Shown here: positions 36,894 to 45,183 of the stretch, one piece after another | Layout: each line of letters opens with the position of its first letter | Position numbering within the stretch: position 1 is the first letter of the stretch | NCBI RefSeq assembly: GCF_028288465.1 | Contig: NZ_JAQBNR010000021.1 | Coordinates: 281,207-345,206 of the forward strand | DNA: 64,000 nucleotides | Reading direction: 5' to 3' | From: Ferruginibacter sp. | GTDB taxonomy: Bacteria; Bacteroidota; Bacteroidia; Chitinophagales; Chitinophagaceae | Program-made: the position numbers and the translations under genes | The notes under the pieces: generated by a model | What the model was told of the DNA's origin: nothing | The model's database searches: none | What the model saw: the letters and a program-made list of their open reading frames with translations, nothing else

Positions 36894-38720
36894 ATGCGAA
36901 AAAAAATTATTCTGCTGTGCTGCATTGGCCTTCTTTACGGCGTTGCATACGGACAGGGCAAACTGGTAGATAGCATGATCGCCTGGACGATCGCCCACCC
37001 TGCCATAGATTCGCAACACCTGCTCACATTACACCGCATTAGTTACAGGTTATCAGAAAAAGATGTCAAAAAATCGTTTGAATATTACGAGAAAGTGTCT
37101 GCCCTCAGCGACAGCGTGAATTTTATTTATGGCAAAGCCCTGGCCCAAATTAACCTCGGTATTTTATTAAGCAACTCTGCAAACTACCATGCCAGTAACA
37201 GCGCCTATTTTAAAGCCATCGACTATGCAGAAGCCTGCGGTTCGCTGCGTTTAAAGTCGGTGTCGCTCAACAATATCGGCGATAATTTAAAAGTGCTGCA
37301 CGATTATGAAAAAAGCAGGAAATATACACAGGAGGCAATACAAATCAATTCGCAGCTAAAAGCCTGGCGGGGCGTTGCCATCAACTATGAGCTGCTGCAC
37401 GAATGTGACCTGCAGGAAAAACTATATCCTGCTGCAAGGGAAGACCTGGTGAAGGGAATGCCCTATGCGTTGTTATCCAACGATAGCTATGTGCTGTCCA
37501 TATTTTATTTGGGTTTTGGAAAACTGCATGCCGTTAACGGACATAATGATTCTGCCATTTTTTATTTTAATAAAGCCATTGAACAGGCCAGGCAGCAAGA
37601 CGATTTAAGAAATGTGCAACAGGTTTTCTTAGCCCAGGCGGAATATTTATCCAATATCAGTAGTAATAAAAAAATAGCACTGCTGGATTCTGCATTACAA
37701 CTGGCAACGCAAACCAGTTTTACACAGGGCATTGCCGACGTAGCGCAGGAACTTGCCTCCGTATGGGAAGAGAAAAAGAACAACGACTCATCCCTGCATT
37801 TTTACCGCATTTACCGAAAAGCCGCCGATTCACTTTTTTCTGAGAACAACAAACGCAATGTTATCATCAAGGAATCGGAATGGATGATTAAAAGAAAGGA
37901 GCTTGAAAACACCCATCTAATGGAGCTTTCGCAATTGCAGCACCAGGATCTTACCATCAAAAATATTCTATTGCTGGTGGTATTTATTTCGCTCATATTC
38001 GCCATCGTAATCGCCTTCTTTATTTATAAAACCAGTACGGCAAAAAAGAAAAGAAGTGAAGCCTCGTTAAAGCAAAAAATAGCTGAGGTACAAATGCAGG
38101 TGTTAAGAACACAAATGAATCCGCATTTTATTTTTAACAGCCTCAACAGCATTGAAAATTTTATGATGCAGAATGAAAAATGGCTGGCAAGTGATTACCT
38201 CAATAAGTTCACAAGGCTTATCCGTTCTATATTGGATAGCAGTTTTAACGAACTGATACCGGTAGCAAAAGATATGGAATCGCTGCAGTTGTACATTGAT
38301 TTGCAACAGCTGCGGTTCAATAATAAATTCACCTACCGCACCTGCATTACCCCCTCCATACTAACCGGCGACTATAAAGTACCCTCACTGATTATACAGC
38401 CTTTTGTAGAAAACGCTATTGAACACGGCATTGCACATAGTGAAAAAACAGATTGCTTTGTAGCCGTTTCTGCAGAACTGCAAAATGGATTTTTGTTGTA
38501 CACTATCGAAGACAATGGTATTGGAAGAAAACAGGCTGCAGCATATAACTTCAATAACAAGCGCCACCATAAAAGCGTAGGCCTTACCATTACCGCAGAC
38601 AGGGTACATATTTTTAACGGGTCGGAAAAAGATGCTGGTGATATTGTAATTACAGACCTGCACACGCCGGATAACCAGCCTGCCGGAACAAGGGTACAAG
38701 TAAAAATTAAATTATTGTAA
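36894..38720 (+). CDS. LytS-type sensor histidine kinase with TPR sensor region
   Basis: A 608-residue membrane-bound histidine kinase. A signal peptide (1-21) exports a sensor region of tetratricopeptide-like repeats (about 45-330, for example ALAQINLGILLSNSANYHAS and KSVSLNNIGDNLKVLHDYEK). One membrane segment (357-378) leads to the His_kinase (PF06580) domain with the phospho-acceptor His411 in MNPHFIFNSLNSIENFM, then an ATPase domain with QPFVENAIEHGI and IEDNGIGR. The response regulator gene starts one base after the stop codon, so the two form a two-gene operon. The signal sensed is unknown. Confidence 0.92.
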   Translation: MRKKIILLCCIGLLYGVAYGQGKLVDSMIAWTIAHPAIDSQHLLTLHRISYRLSEKDVKKSFEYYEKVSALSDSVNFIYGKALAQINLGILLSNSANYHASNSAYFKAIDYAEACGSLRLKSVSLNNIGDNLKVLHDYEKSRKYTQEAIQINSQLKAWRGVAINYELLHECDLQEKLYPAAREDLVKGMPYALLSNDSYVLSIFYLGFGKLHAVNGHNDSAIFYFNKAIEQARQQDDLRNVQQVFLAQAEYLSNISSNKKIALLDSALQLATQTSFTQGIADVAQELASVWEEKKNNDSSLHFYRIYRKAADSLFSENNKRNVIIKESEWMIKRKELENTHLMELSQLQHQDLTIKNILLLVVFISLIFAIVIAFFIYKTSTAKKKRSEASLKQKIAEVQMQVLRTQMNPHFIFNSLNSIENFMMQNEKWLASDYLNKFTRLIRSILDSSFNELIPVAKDMESLQLYIDLQQLRFNNKFTYRTCITPSILTGDYKVPSLIIQPFVENAIEHGIAHSEKTDCFVAVSAELQNGFLLYTIEDNGIGRKQAAAYNFNNKRHHKSVGLTITADRVHIFNGSEKDAGDIVITDLHTPDNQPAGTRVQVKIKLL

Positions 38721-38721
38721 C

Positions 38722-39471
38722 ATGGAAAAGATTAAAGCCATCCTGATTGACGATGAATTAAGCAGCCTCCAAAACCTGCAGCAAAAGATCGCTGAATTTT
38801 GCCCCACCATCCAGGTAATTGCCAGTGCGCAAAAACCGGAAGATGCGATCCTGCTAATTAATCACCACAAACCCGATGTTATTTTTTTGGATATTGAAAT
38901 GCCTAAAATGAATGGCTTCCGCATGCTGGAAGAATTAAAGGAGGTAGATTTTGAAATTATTTTCACCACCGCCTACAATCATTATGCCGTAGAAGCCATC
39001 CGCATCGCAGCCTTTGATTACCTGCTGAAACCCATTGCCATCAAAGATCTGCAGCAGGCTGTATCACGGCTGAATAAATTACTGAACCCGCAAACCAGGG
39101 AAAGAATGGATGTACTTAAATCTTCCCTGGGTGATAAAAAATCGCAGGAAGATAAAATTGCCATCGCCACTACAGAAGGGCTTGAATTCATTCCCATCAA
39201 AAATATTATTCACATTGAAAGCAACAGCAATTACAGCAAGATATTTTTTAAAGACAACCGCACATTAACCGTTACCAAACTATTAAAAGATTTTGAAGAC
39301 ATGCTGGTGCCCTACCATTTTTACAGGGTACATAATTCGCACCTCATCAATTTAAACTACATACAAAAATACCTGCGCAGCAATGGCGGAAGAGTAATGA
39401 TGCAGGACGGTACCGAAATAGAAGTAGCCAGGAGAAAAAAGGAAGAGTTTTTGAAGATGATAGCGGGTTAG
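38722..39471 (+). CDS. LytTR response regulator
   Basis: A 249-residue response regulator, partner of the kinase directly upstream. The receiver domain (1-120) has the acidic pair ILIDDE and the phospho-acceptor Asp57 in VIFLDIEMPKMNGF, and the conserved lysine in YLLKPI. The LytTR DNA-binding domain (about 145-249) has IIHIESNSNYSKIFF, FYRVHNSHLINLNYI and a final block RRKKEEFLKMI. Target genes cannot be read from the window; LytTR regulators often control envelope or carbon-uptake genes. Confidence 0.94.
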   Translation: MEKIKAILIDDELSSLQNLQQKIAEFCPTIQVIASAQKPEDAILLINHHKPDVIFLDIEMPKMNGFRMLEELKEVDFEIIFTTAYNHYAVEAIRIAAFDYLLKPIAIKDLQQAVSRLNKLLNPQTRERMDVLKSSLGDKKSQEDKIAIATTEGLEFIPIKNIIHIESNSNYSKIFFKDNRTLTVTKLLKDFEDMLVPYHFYRVHNSHLINLNYIQKYLRSNGGRVMMQDGTEIEVARRKKEEFLKMIAG

Positions 39472-39484
39472 TGGATATGAAAAA

Positions 39485-39520
39485 AATGGATAATGAACTA
39501 ATTGATAATTTATAATGAAT
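39485..39520 (+). repeat. AT-rich dispersed repeat, copy 2
   Basis: AATGGATAATGAACTAATTG followed by ATAATTTATAATGAAT lies just after the response regulator stop. It is a diverged member of the repeat family seen at 31191, 39601 and 41589. Confidence 0.5.
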
Positions 39521-39600
39521 ACAACCCTTAATGACGATTTTTAAAACTTGGCTTATTGACTTTTTATGATCAAATATTACCCACTTGCCTGACAAAGCCC

Positions 39601-39627
39601 ATTATCAATTATTCCATTATCAATTAT
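39601..39627 (-). repeat. 27-bp AT-rich repeat, left copy of an inverted pair
   Basis: This 27-base element is the exact reverse complement of 41589-41615 (core AATTGATAATGGAATAATTG). The two copies lie just outside the stop codons of lrp and ahcY and so bracket that divergent pair. Confidence 0.75.
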
Positions 39628-39630
39628 CAA

Positions 39631-40128
39631 TTAAACCAGCTCATGCGTCTGCTTAATAATCCCCATTACAAACGTGCTTTGCACTTTGCCCATATTTTCA
39701 ATCTGGCTTAATTTGTTTACGTGAAAATTGTAGTAAGCATTCATGTCTTCGCACATTACCTTCAGCATAAAATCAAACTCGCCGGATATGCTGTAGCATT
39801 CAATTACTTCGCTCAATGCCTGCATGGCATCAATAAATTTTACGCCGGCTTTTTTACTATGCTCTTTTAAGGATACATAACAAATCACCATCAGACCCTT
39901 TTTTACCTTGTTATGATCCAGCAATGTGGCGTACTGTTTTATTACGCCACTGGCTTCCATGCGCTTGATGCGTTCATGCACCGGCGTGGTGCTCAGGTGC
40001 ACCTGTTCGCTGATTTCCTTCACCGTTATGCGGGCGTTTTTTTGCAGCAGGTGCAGTATCGCCAGGTCCTTGCTGTCAAGCGTTGTTTCTTCAACAGGTA
40101 AATCTTCTTTTACAATTGCTTTGGCCAT
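39631..40128 (-). CDS. Lrp/AsnC family transcriptional regulator
   Basis: A 165-residue feast/famine regulator. The N-terminal HTH_AsnC (about 15-65) reads [20 protein letters not shown] then [20 protein letters not shown]; the C-terminal RAM domain (about 80-155) has [33 protein letters not shown] and TFVMGII. It probably binds an amino acid and acts as an octamer. The ATG at 40128 is chosen over the upstream frame because the promoter -7 element lies at 40180-40187. It is divergent from ahcY with 116 bases between the starts, so it may regulate ahcY. Confidence 0.92.
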   Translation of the reverse strand: MAKAIVKEDLPVEETTLDSKDLAILHLLQKNARITVKEISEQVHLSTTPVHERIKRMEASGVIKQYATLLDHNKVKKGLMVICYVSLKEHSKKAGVKFIDAMQALSEVIECYSISGEFDFMLKVMCEDMNAYYNFHVNKLSQIENMGKVQSTFVMGIIKQTHELV

Positions 40129-40179
40129 GGTTAAAAAGTGTTTTGTCCTGCAAAAAGCAGTATTTGTTAAGGTTTGTCC

Positions 40180-40187
40180 CAAAGTTA
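40180..40187 (-). promoter_or_regulatory. -7 element TAACTTTG of the lrp gene
   Basis: TAACTTTG on the minus strand is an exact TAnnTTTG match, about 50 bases before the lrp ATG; it lies close to the ahcY promoter so the two can compete or be co-regulated. Confidence 0.5.
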
Positions 40188-40218
40188 TCAAATTGTGCAG
40201 AATATTATACTGTGTTGG

Positions 40219-40226
40219 TACATTTG
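40219..40226 (+). promoter_or_regulatory. -7 element TACATTTG of ahcY
   Basis: TACATTTG is an exact TAnnTTTG match with an ATTG at 40192-40195, 18 bases before the ahcY ATG. Confidence 0.55.
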
Positions 40227-40244
40227 CTGTCTAAAATAAAATTT

Positions 40245-41573
40245 ATGTCAACCATCACACAAAATTCAATAGACTTCAGCCTTAAAAATAAGGTTGCAGA
40301 TATCAGCCTTGCCGAATGGGGCCGCAAAGAAATCCGTTTAGCCGAAGCAGAAATGCCGGGTTTAATGGCATTAAGAGAAGAGTATGGTCCGAGCCAGCCA
40401 TTGAAAGGCGCACGCATCGCCGGTTGTTTGCACATGACTATTCAAACAGCTGTTTTAATTGAAACGTTGATCGCCCTTGGCGCTGAAGTTAAATGGAGCA
40501 GTTGCAATATATTTTCTACGCAGGACCAGGCTGCTGCTGCCATTGCTGCTGCAGGCATCGGTGTATTTGCATGGAAGGGACAAACACAGCAGGAGTCTGA
40601 CTGGTGTATTGAACAAACTTTGTTCTTCGGTGGTGCAGATCGTCCGCTGAACATGATCCTGGATGATGGTGGTGATTTAACCAATATGGTGTTGGATGTG
40701 TATCCTGAACTGGTTGCCGGCATCAAAGGTTTATCAGAAGAAACTACTACCGGTGTTCACCGCCTGTACGAAAGAATGGAGAAGGGCACATTGCCAATGC
40801 CAGCGATCAATGTAAACGATTCGGTTACCAAATCTAAATTTGATAACAAATATGGTTGCAAGGAAAGTCTGGTAGATGCTATCCGCCGTGCTACTGATGT
40901 TATGATGGCTGGTAAGGTAGCTGTTGTAGGCAGTTATGGTGATGTAGGTAAAGGGTCTGCCGCTTCATTAAAGGGCGCAGGTTGCCGCGTTATCGTTACT
41001 GAAATTGATCCTATCTGTGCATTGCAGGCTGCAATGGATGGTTTTGAAGTAAAGCCAATGATTGATGCAGTTAAAGAAGCCGATATCATCGTAACGGCAT
41101 CGGGTTGCCGCGACCTTATCACGGAGAAACATTTCCGTGTAATGAAAGATAAAGCCATCGTTTGTAATATTGGTCACTTTGATATTGAGATTGACATGGC
41201 ATGGTTAAACGCCAACTACGGCGATACCAAAAACACCATCAAACCACAGGTGGATATGTACACCATCGAAGGTAAAGATGTAATCATCTTAGCTGAAGGC
41301 CGTCTGGTAAACTTAGGTTGTGCAACAGGTCACCCATCGTTTGTAATGAGTGCTTCTTTCACCAATCAAACCCTTGCCCAGATTGAGTTGTATTGCAACC
41401 CCGGCAAATACGAAAACAAAGTGTATGTGTTACCAAAAGTACTGGATGAAAAAGTAGCCCGTTTACACCTTGCAAAAATTGGTGTGGTACTGGATGTTTT
41501 ATCACCAGAACAAAGTGCCTACTTAGGTCTTCCAAAAGAAGGACCATTTAAAGTAGATCACTATCGCTACTAA
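40245..41573 (+). CDS. ahcY: S-adenosylhomocysteine hydrolase
   Basis: Splits S-adenosylhomocysteine to homocysteine and adenosine with bound NAD, removing the inhibitor left by methyltransferases. The protein from ATG 40245 is 442 residues. Motifs: [54 protein letters not shown], the NAD loop [13 protein letters not shown], and the C-terminal [20 protein letters not shown] and PFKVDHYRY. The frame runs upstream to 40083 inside the lrp gene; that part is not real. It ends in a strong terminator. Confidence 0.97.
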   Translation: MSTITQNSIDFSLKNKVADISLAEWGRKEIRLAEAEMPGLMALREEYGPSQPLKGARIAGCLHMTIQTAVLIETLIALGAEVKWSSCNIFSTQDQAAAAIAAAGIGVFAWKGQTQQESDWCIEQTLFFGGADRPLNMILDDGGDLTNMVLDVYPELVAGIKGLSEETTTGVHRLYERMEKGTLPMPAINVNDSVTKSKFDNKYGCKESLVDAIRRATDVMMAGKVAVVGSYGDVGKGSAASLKGAGCRVIVTEIDPICALQAAMDGFEVKPMIDAVKEADIIVTASGCRDLITEKHFRVMKDKAIVCNIGHFDIEIDMAWLNANYGDTKNTIKPQVDMYTIEGKDVIILAEGRLVNLGCATGHPSFVMSASFTNQTLAQIELYCNPGKYENKVYVLPKVLDEKVARLHLAKIGVVLDVLSPEQSAYLGLPKEGPFKVDHYRY

Positions 41574-41588
41574 TGGATGCATCAATGA

Positions 41589-41615
41589 ATAATTGATAAT
41601 GGAATAATTGATAAT
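41589..41615 (+). repeat. 27-bp AT-rich repeat, right copy of an inverted pair
   Basis: Exact inverted copy of 39601-39627, placed 15 bases after the ahcY stop and directly before the ahcY terminator. Confidence 0.75.
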
Positions 41616-41617
41616 TA

Positions 41618-41649
41618 GCCCACTTCTCCGGAAGTGGGTTTTTATTTTT
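41618..41649 (+). terminator. ahcY intrinsic terminator
   Basis: CCCACTTC and GAAGTGGG form an 8-bp stem with a TCCG tetraloop, followed by TTTTTATTTTT. Confidence 0.92.
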
Positions 41650-41835
41650 CTTACCGGCAGTAGTAATTCTGGTGATCATCGTTGTGTCACTCCCTTTTAC
41701 GGCATGGCTGTGTGGATCTTTTATTGTAGCGGAGATTGTTTGATCGGGAAATAAATGGATTTTTTAATGTAGTGGATTATTAAAATCTTGTCTGCTTAAT
41801 CGATTTAAATCTACTCCAAATCCCAATTCAGACAA

Positions 41836-41925
41836 ATGTTTGAAGGAGCCAAATTAAATCCTTACTTTGACTTTACGCGGCTCAACAATAAAATAAAAGA
41901 AGACGGTTACTATGAAAAAAATTGA
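41836..41925 (+). CDS. Possible 29-residue ORF or gene remnant
   Basis: In the 320-base stretch between the ahcY terminator and the next gene, a short frame from ATG 41836 encodes a peptide starting MFEGAKLNPYFDFTRLNN. Its amino-acid makeup looks like real protein and it could be the tail of a lost gene. No family is recognised. The remainder of 41650-41982 shows nothing else I can name. Confidence 0.2.
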   Translation: MFEGAKLNPYFDFTRLNNKIKEDGYYEKN

Positions 41926-41982
41926 CGTATAAAACTGTGAGTTGCATTTAATCACATAAATACAAACGTTGTGTGTAGCTTT

Positions 41983-42558
41983 ATGAGACCAATATATTTT
42001 ATGAGACTACTATGTTCACTACTTTCAACTACATTTTTGTGTTTTTGCTCTTGTGGACAATCTAATTCAAAGAAAATTCATTTTACGGAAATTGGTATGA
42101 CCGTTAATGTGCCTGCGCACTTTAATTTGCAAGACTCTTCTCCCACAATCAAATATCTTGATTCAAATCAGAACCCTATCAAGGATTCTTTGCAACTAAA
42201 AGAGTTGCAACAAGACGCAATGAAATTGCTTTTATCAGTGACATCATCTGACAACAAAAATTCTATGTCAATTAACATTGTACCAATTAATCAAAAATCA
42301 ATTCAAACTTACGGCGACTCGTTACAATATTTTGAGCTATCAAAAATGCTTATTGAAGCCACTGCAAAACAGAGCACAAATAAATTCGAGACTATTGACA
42401 CAATTATGAAAATAAACGGCAATAATCTTTATAAATACTTTGCGTATTCTAGATTGGATTCAAACACGTTTTTCAATGGATTCTATTTTTCTAAAATGAA
42501 AGGCTATTTTTTAATCGTTAAAATCGACTATGTTGATGAAAAATTGGAAATCAGCTAA
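41983..42558 (+). CDS. Small lipoprotein of unknown function, C-terminus probably frameshifted
   Basis: About 191 residues; start codons at 41971 (GTG), 41983 and 42001 (ATG) are all possible. The signal peptide ends in FLCFCSCGQ, so it is a likely lipoprotein. The body, beginning KKIHFTEIGMTVNVPAHFNL, resembles small Bacteroidota proteins whose family I cannot name. The last codons read EKLEIS-stop, but adding one A in the run at 42548-42550 would continue the frame as NQLKNIIESSQID and stop at 42590. That looks like the natural end, so a one-base loss is likely. The gene is more AT-rich than its neighbours, hinting at recent acquisition. Confidence 0.65.
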   Translation: MRPIYFMRLLCSLLSTTFLCFCSCGQSNSKKIHFTEIGMTVNVPAHFNLQDSSPTIKYLDSNQNPIKDSLQLKELQQDAMKLLLSVTSSDNKNSMSINIVPINQKSIQTYGDSLQYFELSKMLIEATAKQSTNKFETIDTIMKINGNNLYKYFAYSRLDSNTFFNGFYFSKMKGYFLIVKIDYVDEKLEIS

Positions 42559-42699
42559 AAAACATTATTGAATCTTCTCAAATTGACTAAAAACTAATGC
42601 CAACATTAATAAGAAGAATAACCGCAAGTCCTCCGAAAAAGCCCCGCATTAAAAGATAGTAACGAGCGCTTTCGGTTATTCTTTGTTGGCCCTGCTGCG

Positions 42700-42797
42700 G
42701 CAGGGCTCCTGCGCTGTTGCCAACTGGTACTTTTTGACATCGCCTAAATATTCACAGGTCTCCTTCTGGCGCAGGGCTCCTGCCCTGTTGCCAACTG
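42700..42797 (+). repeat. Pair of 27-bp direct repeats containing a palindrome
   Basis: 42700-42726 and 42771-42797 are identical at 26 of 27 bases (core GCAGGGCTCCTGCCCTGTTG). The second copy contains the dyad CAGGG/CCCTG, and the first is preceded by another dyad, CCCTGC/GCAGGG (42691-42705). They lie just downstream of the phosphatase gene and resemble REP-like extragenic palindromes. No transposase is nearby. Confidence 0.7.
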
Positions 42798-42804
42798 TCA
42801 GCAT

Positions 42805-43401
42805 TCAAAGGTCTGTCGAAACAGTATCCGCCAAAACCTGCTTTTTGATATAAGCCAGGTTTACTCCGTTGATGTAGGCAGGAATATTTTTGTATCGCCG
42901 GTGAAAATGGTATCCCCCATTCTGTAATTCATCAAGCGCCTGTTGTTTTGTCCAGCCTTCAAAAATAATCCGGTACATAGCTATTACCACTCCTGTTCTG
43001 TCGGCGCCATGTTTACAATGCACCAGCAATGGTTTGGGCGCATTTAAAAGTATTTTTAAAGCAGCAACTATTTCAGTATCAGAAAAATGGCCTCCCCTCA
43101 TGCTTACCCTGAAGCCCTGCATGGTAGTGGAAGAAAGAAGGACGGAATCGGAAAAATCGTTTCTCAGGTTCAGCACACTTTTAATACCCATTACAGACAA
43201 ATCCTGGAAAGCTTTCTTCCGTGGTTGTTCACTTCTGTAAATACTGTCGTTGAGGCGATACAAGTTGCTCAATGAAGTAGAATTAATCTTCACTGCCCAA
43301 CTACCAGGTCTCAATTTTTCTGTTTGCCCGATGCAAAATGTATCGAGGTAAAAAACTGCAACCATGCCAAGTATAAAATATTTAATCAGGTTCCATTTCA
43401 T
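42805..43401 (-). CDS. Exported dual-specificity/tyrosine phosphatase family protein
   Basis: A 198-residue cysteine-based phosphatase. An N-terminal hydrophobic stretch (about 8-25) acts as signal peptide or anchor, so the enzyme acts outside the cytoplasm. The active-site signature CX5R is intact in LLVHCKHGADRTGVV, with Cys129 and Arg135, and a general-acid region lies upstream (MRGGHFSD). The pattern RSEQPRKKAFQDLSVMGIKS followed by VLNLRND is typical of DSP-like proteins related to Siw14 and to bacterial phosphoinositide or inositol-polyphosphate phosphatases. The substrate is unknown. Confidence 0.82.
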   Translation of the reverse strand: MKWNLIKYFILGMVAVFYLDTFCIGQTEKLRPGSWAVKINSTSLSNLYRLNDSIYRSEQPRKKAFQDLSVMGIKSVLNLRNDFSDSVLLSSTTMQGFRVSMRGGHFSDTEIVAALKILLNAPKPLLVHCKHGADRTGVVIAMYRIIFEGWTKQQALDELQNGGYHFHRRYKNIPAYINGVNLAYIKKQVLADTVSTDL

Positions 43402-43580
43402 TGACGCTATATTGTGATGAATGAAAAAATTGTGCAGCTACCGGGATGCTGATTGTTATTTTCAAGACTGGCCTGGGTTGCAACTAAAAAAGAACGGGCA
43501 ATAAACAGCTACCTGCGCTGATAGATGCTTTAGTTTGCCATGCCACCTTCCAACTTCAGGCATTGTGGGGGGGACGATTT

Positions 43581-44132
43581 TCATTTTGCTGTTACCGTAA
43601 TTTTTGTGACAGGATGTATTTCATTCCAGCCATGTACGCCATCTCTTACTAAACTACCGGTTACCTCAACATGGTCGCCCACTTTTGGTATGGTCACTTT
43701 ATTGACATATCCCACGCAAGCTTTTCCAACAAAAAAATTAACTACTTTAGTTATGCAAATGGGTTCTAACACCAGGCACCCTTCTTGTTTTGTTATGTTT
43801 TTTGTGTTCAGCAGTTTTTCCTGTCCAGCATCCAGTTTCAACAGAAAATGTACGTCTCCGTCACCTGATTTTTTTGTGCCCATTATAACACCAGTTACTT
43901 GTTTGCAACGTTCAATCATGCGCAGCCTGTACTTCATAAAAACATGATTCCACAGAGAATCTTCACAAGTATATTCTTTGTCTGTTAATTTGGCTGAATC
44001 AATCGCTGCATTTGTTTGAGAAATAATTTGGGCCTTTGAATGTAAGGCAATTACCATGTACAGCAACATGAAGGTAGTTGTGTAAAAAATCTGTTTTCTA
44101 CAGGACTGTTTTTTTAGTGTTTTGGAACTCAT
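43581..44132 (-). CDS. Secreted protein of unknown function
   Basis: A 183-residue protein with a signal peptide (hydrophobic 17-33, likely cleavage after SKAQ). No family is recognised with confidence. The first part of the mature protein is helical with three cysteines (EYTCEDSLW, ERCKQVTG). The second part is beta-rich and ends GDHVEVTGSLVRDGVHGWNE then IHPVTKITV, a pattern seen in OB-fold-like tails of periplasmic proteins. Further cysteines (GCLVLEPICITKV, KACVGYV) could form disulfides. It is probably periplasmic. It stands alone on the minus strand next to a 559-base gap. Confidence 0.6.
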   Translation of the reverse strand: MSSKTLKKQSCRKQIFYTTTFMLLYMVIALHSKAQIISQTNAAIDSAKLTDKEYTCEDSLWNHVFMKYRLRMIERCKQVTGVIMGTKKSGDGDVHFLLKLDAGQEKLLNTKNITKQEGCLVLEPICITKVVNFFVGKACVGYVNKVTIPKVGDHVEVTGSLVRDGVHGWNEIHPVTKITVTAK

Positions 44133-44691
44133 TTTTTTTGGATCAAAGATTTGTTGATAAATTATTGATACCCGAAAGGAAAAATGAGCAGTTATATTCT
44201 GTCACCCGGTTCGTCACTTGTATCAATCACTTAATTAAGATAAGACGTCGTGGTTAGTTGAAGTATGACAAACAAAGTGCGGTAAAATATAAACGCTCAG
44301 CAGATACACCTGATACCCCGGAAACGAAACGCAGAAAAAATTCCTGCAGCAGAAGTGCATTCATTTCAAAAGGACTCAGTGCAATTTACGCCAATAATTA
44401 ACACACGGGTGGCTGTCAAAATATATCCATTGTTAAATTTTTACCATTATTCTCATAGCAAAACCGGATCATCTTATCGCCGCCGAATTCTCCAATTATA
44501 CCACACGCAGCAGTATCACATTTTCTAAAACAATTAATATTACTTATTTAATTATTTATTTTAAAGTATCTTAAACATATTCAGTTCAACAAAAATTGAA
44601 CAATAAGATAACATTAATAAAAAAATTATGTCATTATTTTGAACCACATACAATCATAAGTTGTTTGTTCTTTAGAACCAAACTAACTTAA
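44133..44691. other. 559-base upstream region of the SusC/SusD locus
   Basis: No convincing gene. One 47-codon frame with a TTG start (44258-44401) has no recognisable features. The right half is very AT-rich (44520-44660) and carries several GTTC/GAAC half-sites near the SusC start, described separately. It probably holds the regulatory region of the uptake locus; no clear TAnnTTTG match was found. Confidence 0.5.
44584..44601. promoter_or_regulatory. Inverted repeat GTTCAA-N6-TTGAAC upstream of SusC
   Basis: A perfect dyad 90 bases before the SusC ATG. Related half-sites lie at 44641 (GAACC) and at 44667-44678 (GTTCTTTAGAAC, a second perfect dyad 13 bases before the ATG). They could bind a regulator of the uptake genes. 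Confidence 0.4.
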
Positions 44692-45183
44692 ATGAAAAAA
44701 AATCTGCTCCTGCTGATTAACCTGTTTGTGTTAACTGCTTTTATTTCAGCACAAAACAAGACCCTTACAGGTAAAGTAACAGACTTAAAAGATGGAACGC
44801 CGCTGCCAGCCGTTACCATCAGAATAAAAGAAGGTGCCTCTATAGGAGTTACCAATGCTGACGGCAGTTTTAAAGTAGTAGTGCCAGCTAAAACAAAAGC
44901 ACTCATTTTTTCTTCTGTAAATTATAGTGAAATAGAGTTGCCGGCTACCACCGGAGACCTCAGTGTAAAAATGGAAAAGGGTAATAAGGTATTGTCTGAA
45001 GTTATTATTTCAGGATATGTTACCCGTTCAAAACGTTCCAACACTGGCTCCGCATCTGTAATATCAGCAGATGATGTAAGGTCGCAGCCGAACGCATCTT
45101 TTGACCAGCTGCTGCAGGGACAGGCGCCAGGCTTGAATGTAAAAACAGGTTCCGGGCAACGGGCAGAAGTGCCGATGTTGTAA
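44692..45183 (+). CDS. SusC/RagA-type outer-membrane receptor, N-terminal fragment before a frameshift
   Basis: The first 163 residues of a SusC-like TonB-dependent transporter. A signal peptide (cleavage after FISAQ) is followed by the CarboxypepD_reg-like domain (about 22-105: [37 protein letters not shown]) and the start of the plug ([40 protein letters not shown]). The frame is then lost: after GQ it reads RAEVPML and stops. The other frame continues the same protein from 45162 without a gap, so this is one gene with a one-base deletion near 45160, not a separate protein. Confidence 0.85.
   Translation: MKKNLLLLINLFVLTAFISAQNKTLTGKVTDLKDGTPLPAVTIRIKEGASIGVTNADGSFKVVVPAKTKALIFSSVNYSEIELPATTGDLSVKMEKGNKVLSEVIISGYVTRSKRSNTGSASVISADDVRSQPNASFDQLLQGQAPGLNVKTGSGQRAEVPML

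Noticed and set aside
40083..40244. 54-codon upstream extension of ahcY
   Set aside because: It runs through the lrp gene and both promoters; the family N-terminus starts at 40245.
39601..41615. Composite transposon suggested by the inverted 27-bp repeats
   Set aside because: No transposase inside, both enclosed genes are housekeeping-like, and more repeat copies lie outside the pair; kept only as an open observation.
42591..42804. CRISPR array suggested by the two 27-bp repeats
   Set aside because: Only two units with one spacer, palindromic cores and no cas genes; a REP-like element fits better.
44258..44401. 47-codon plus-strand frame with a TTG start upstream of SusC
   Set aside because: Rich in Lys, Arg and Ser, no ribosome site, no motif, no ATG; a chance frame is the simpler reading.
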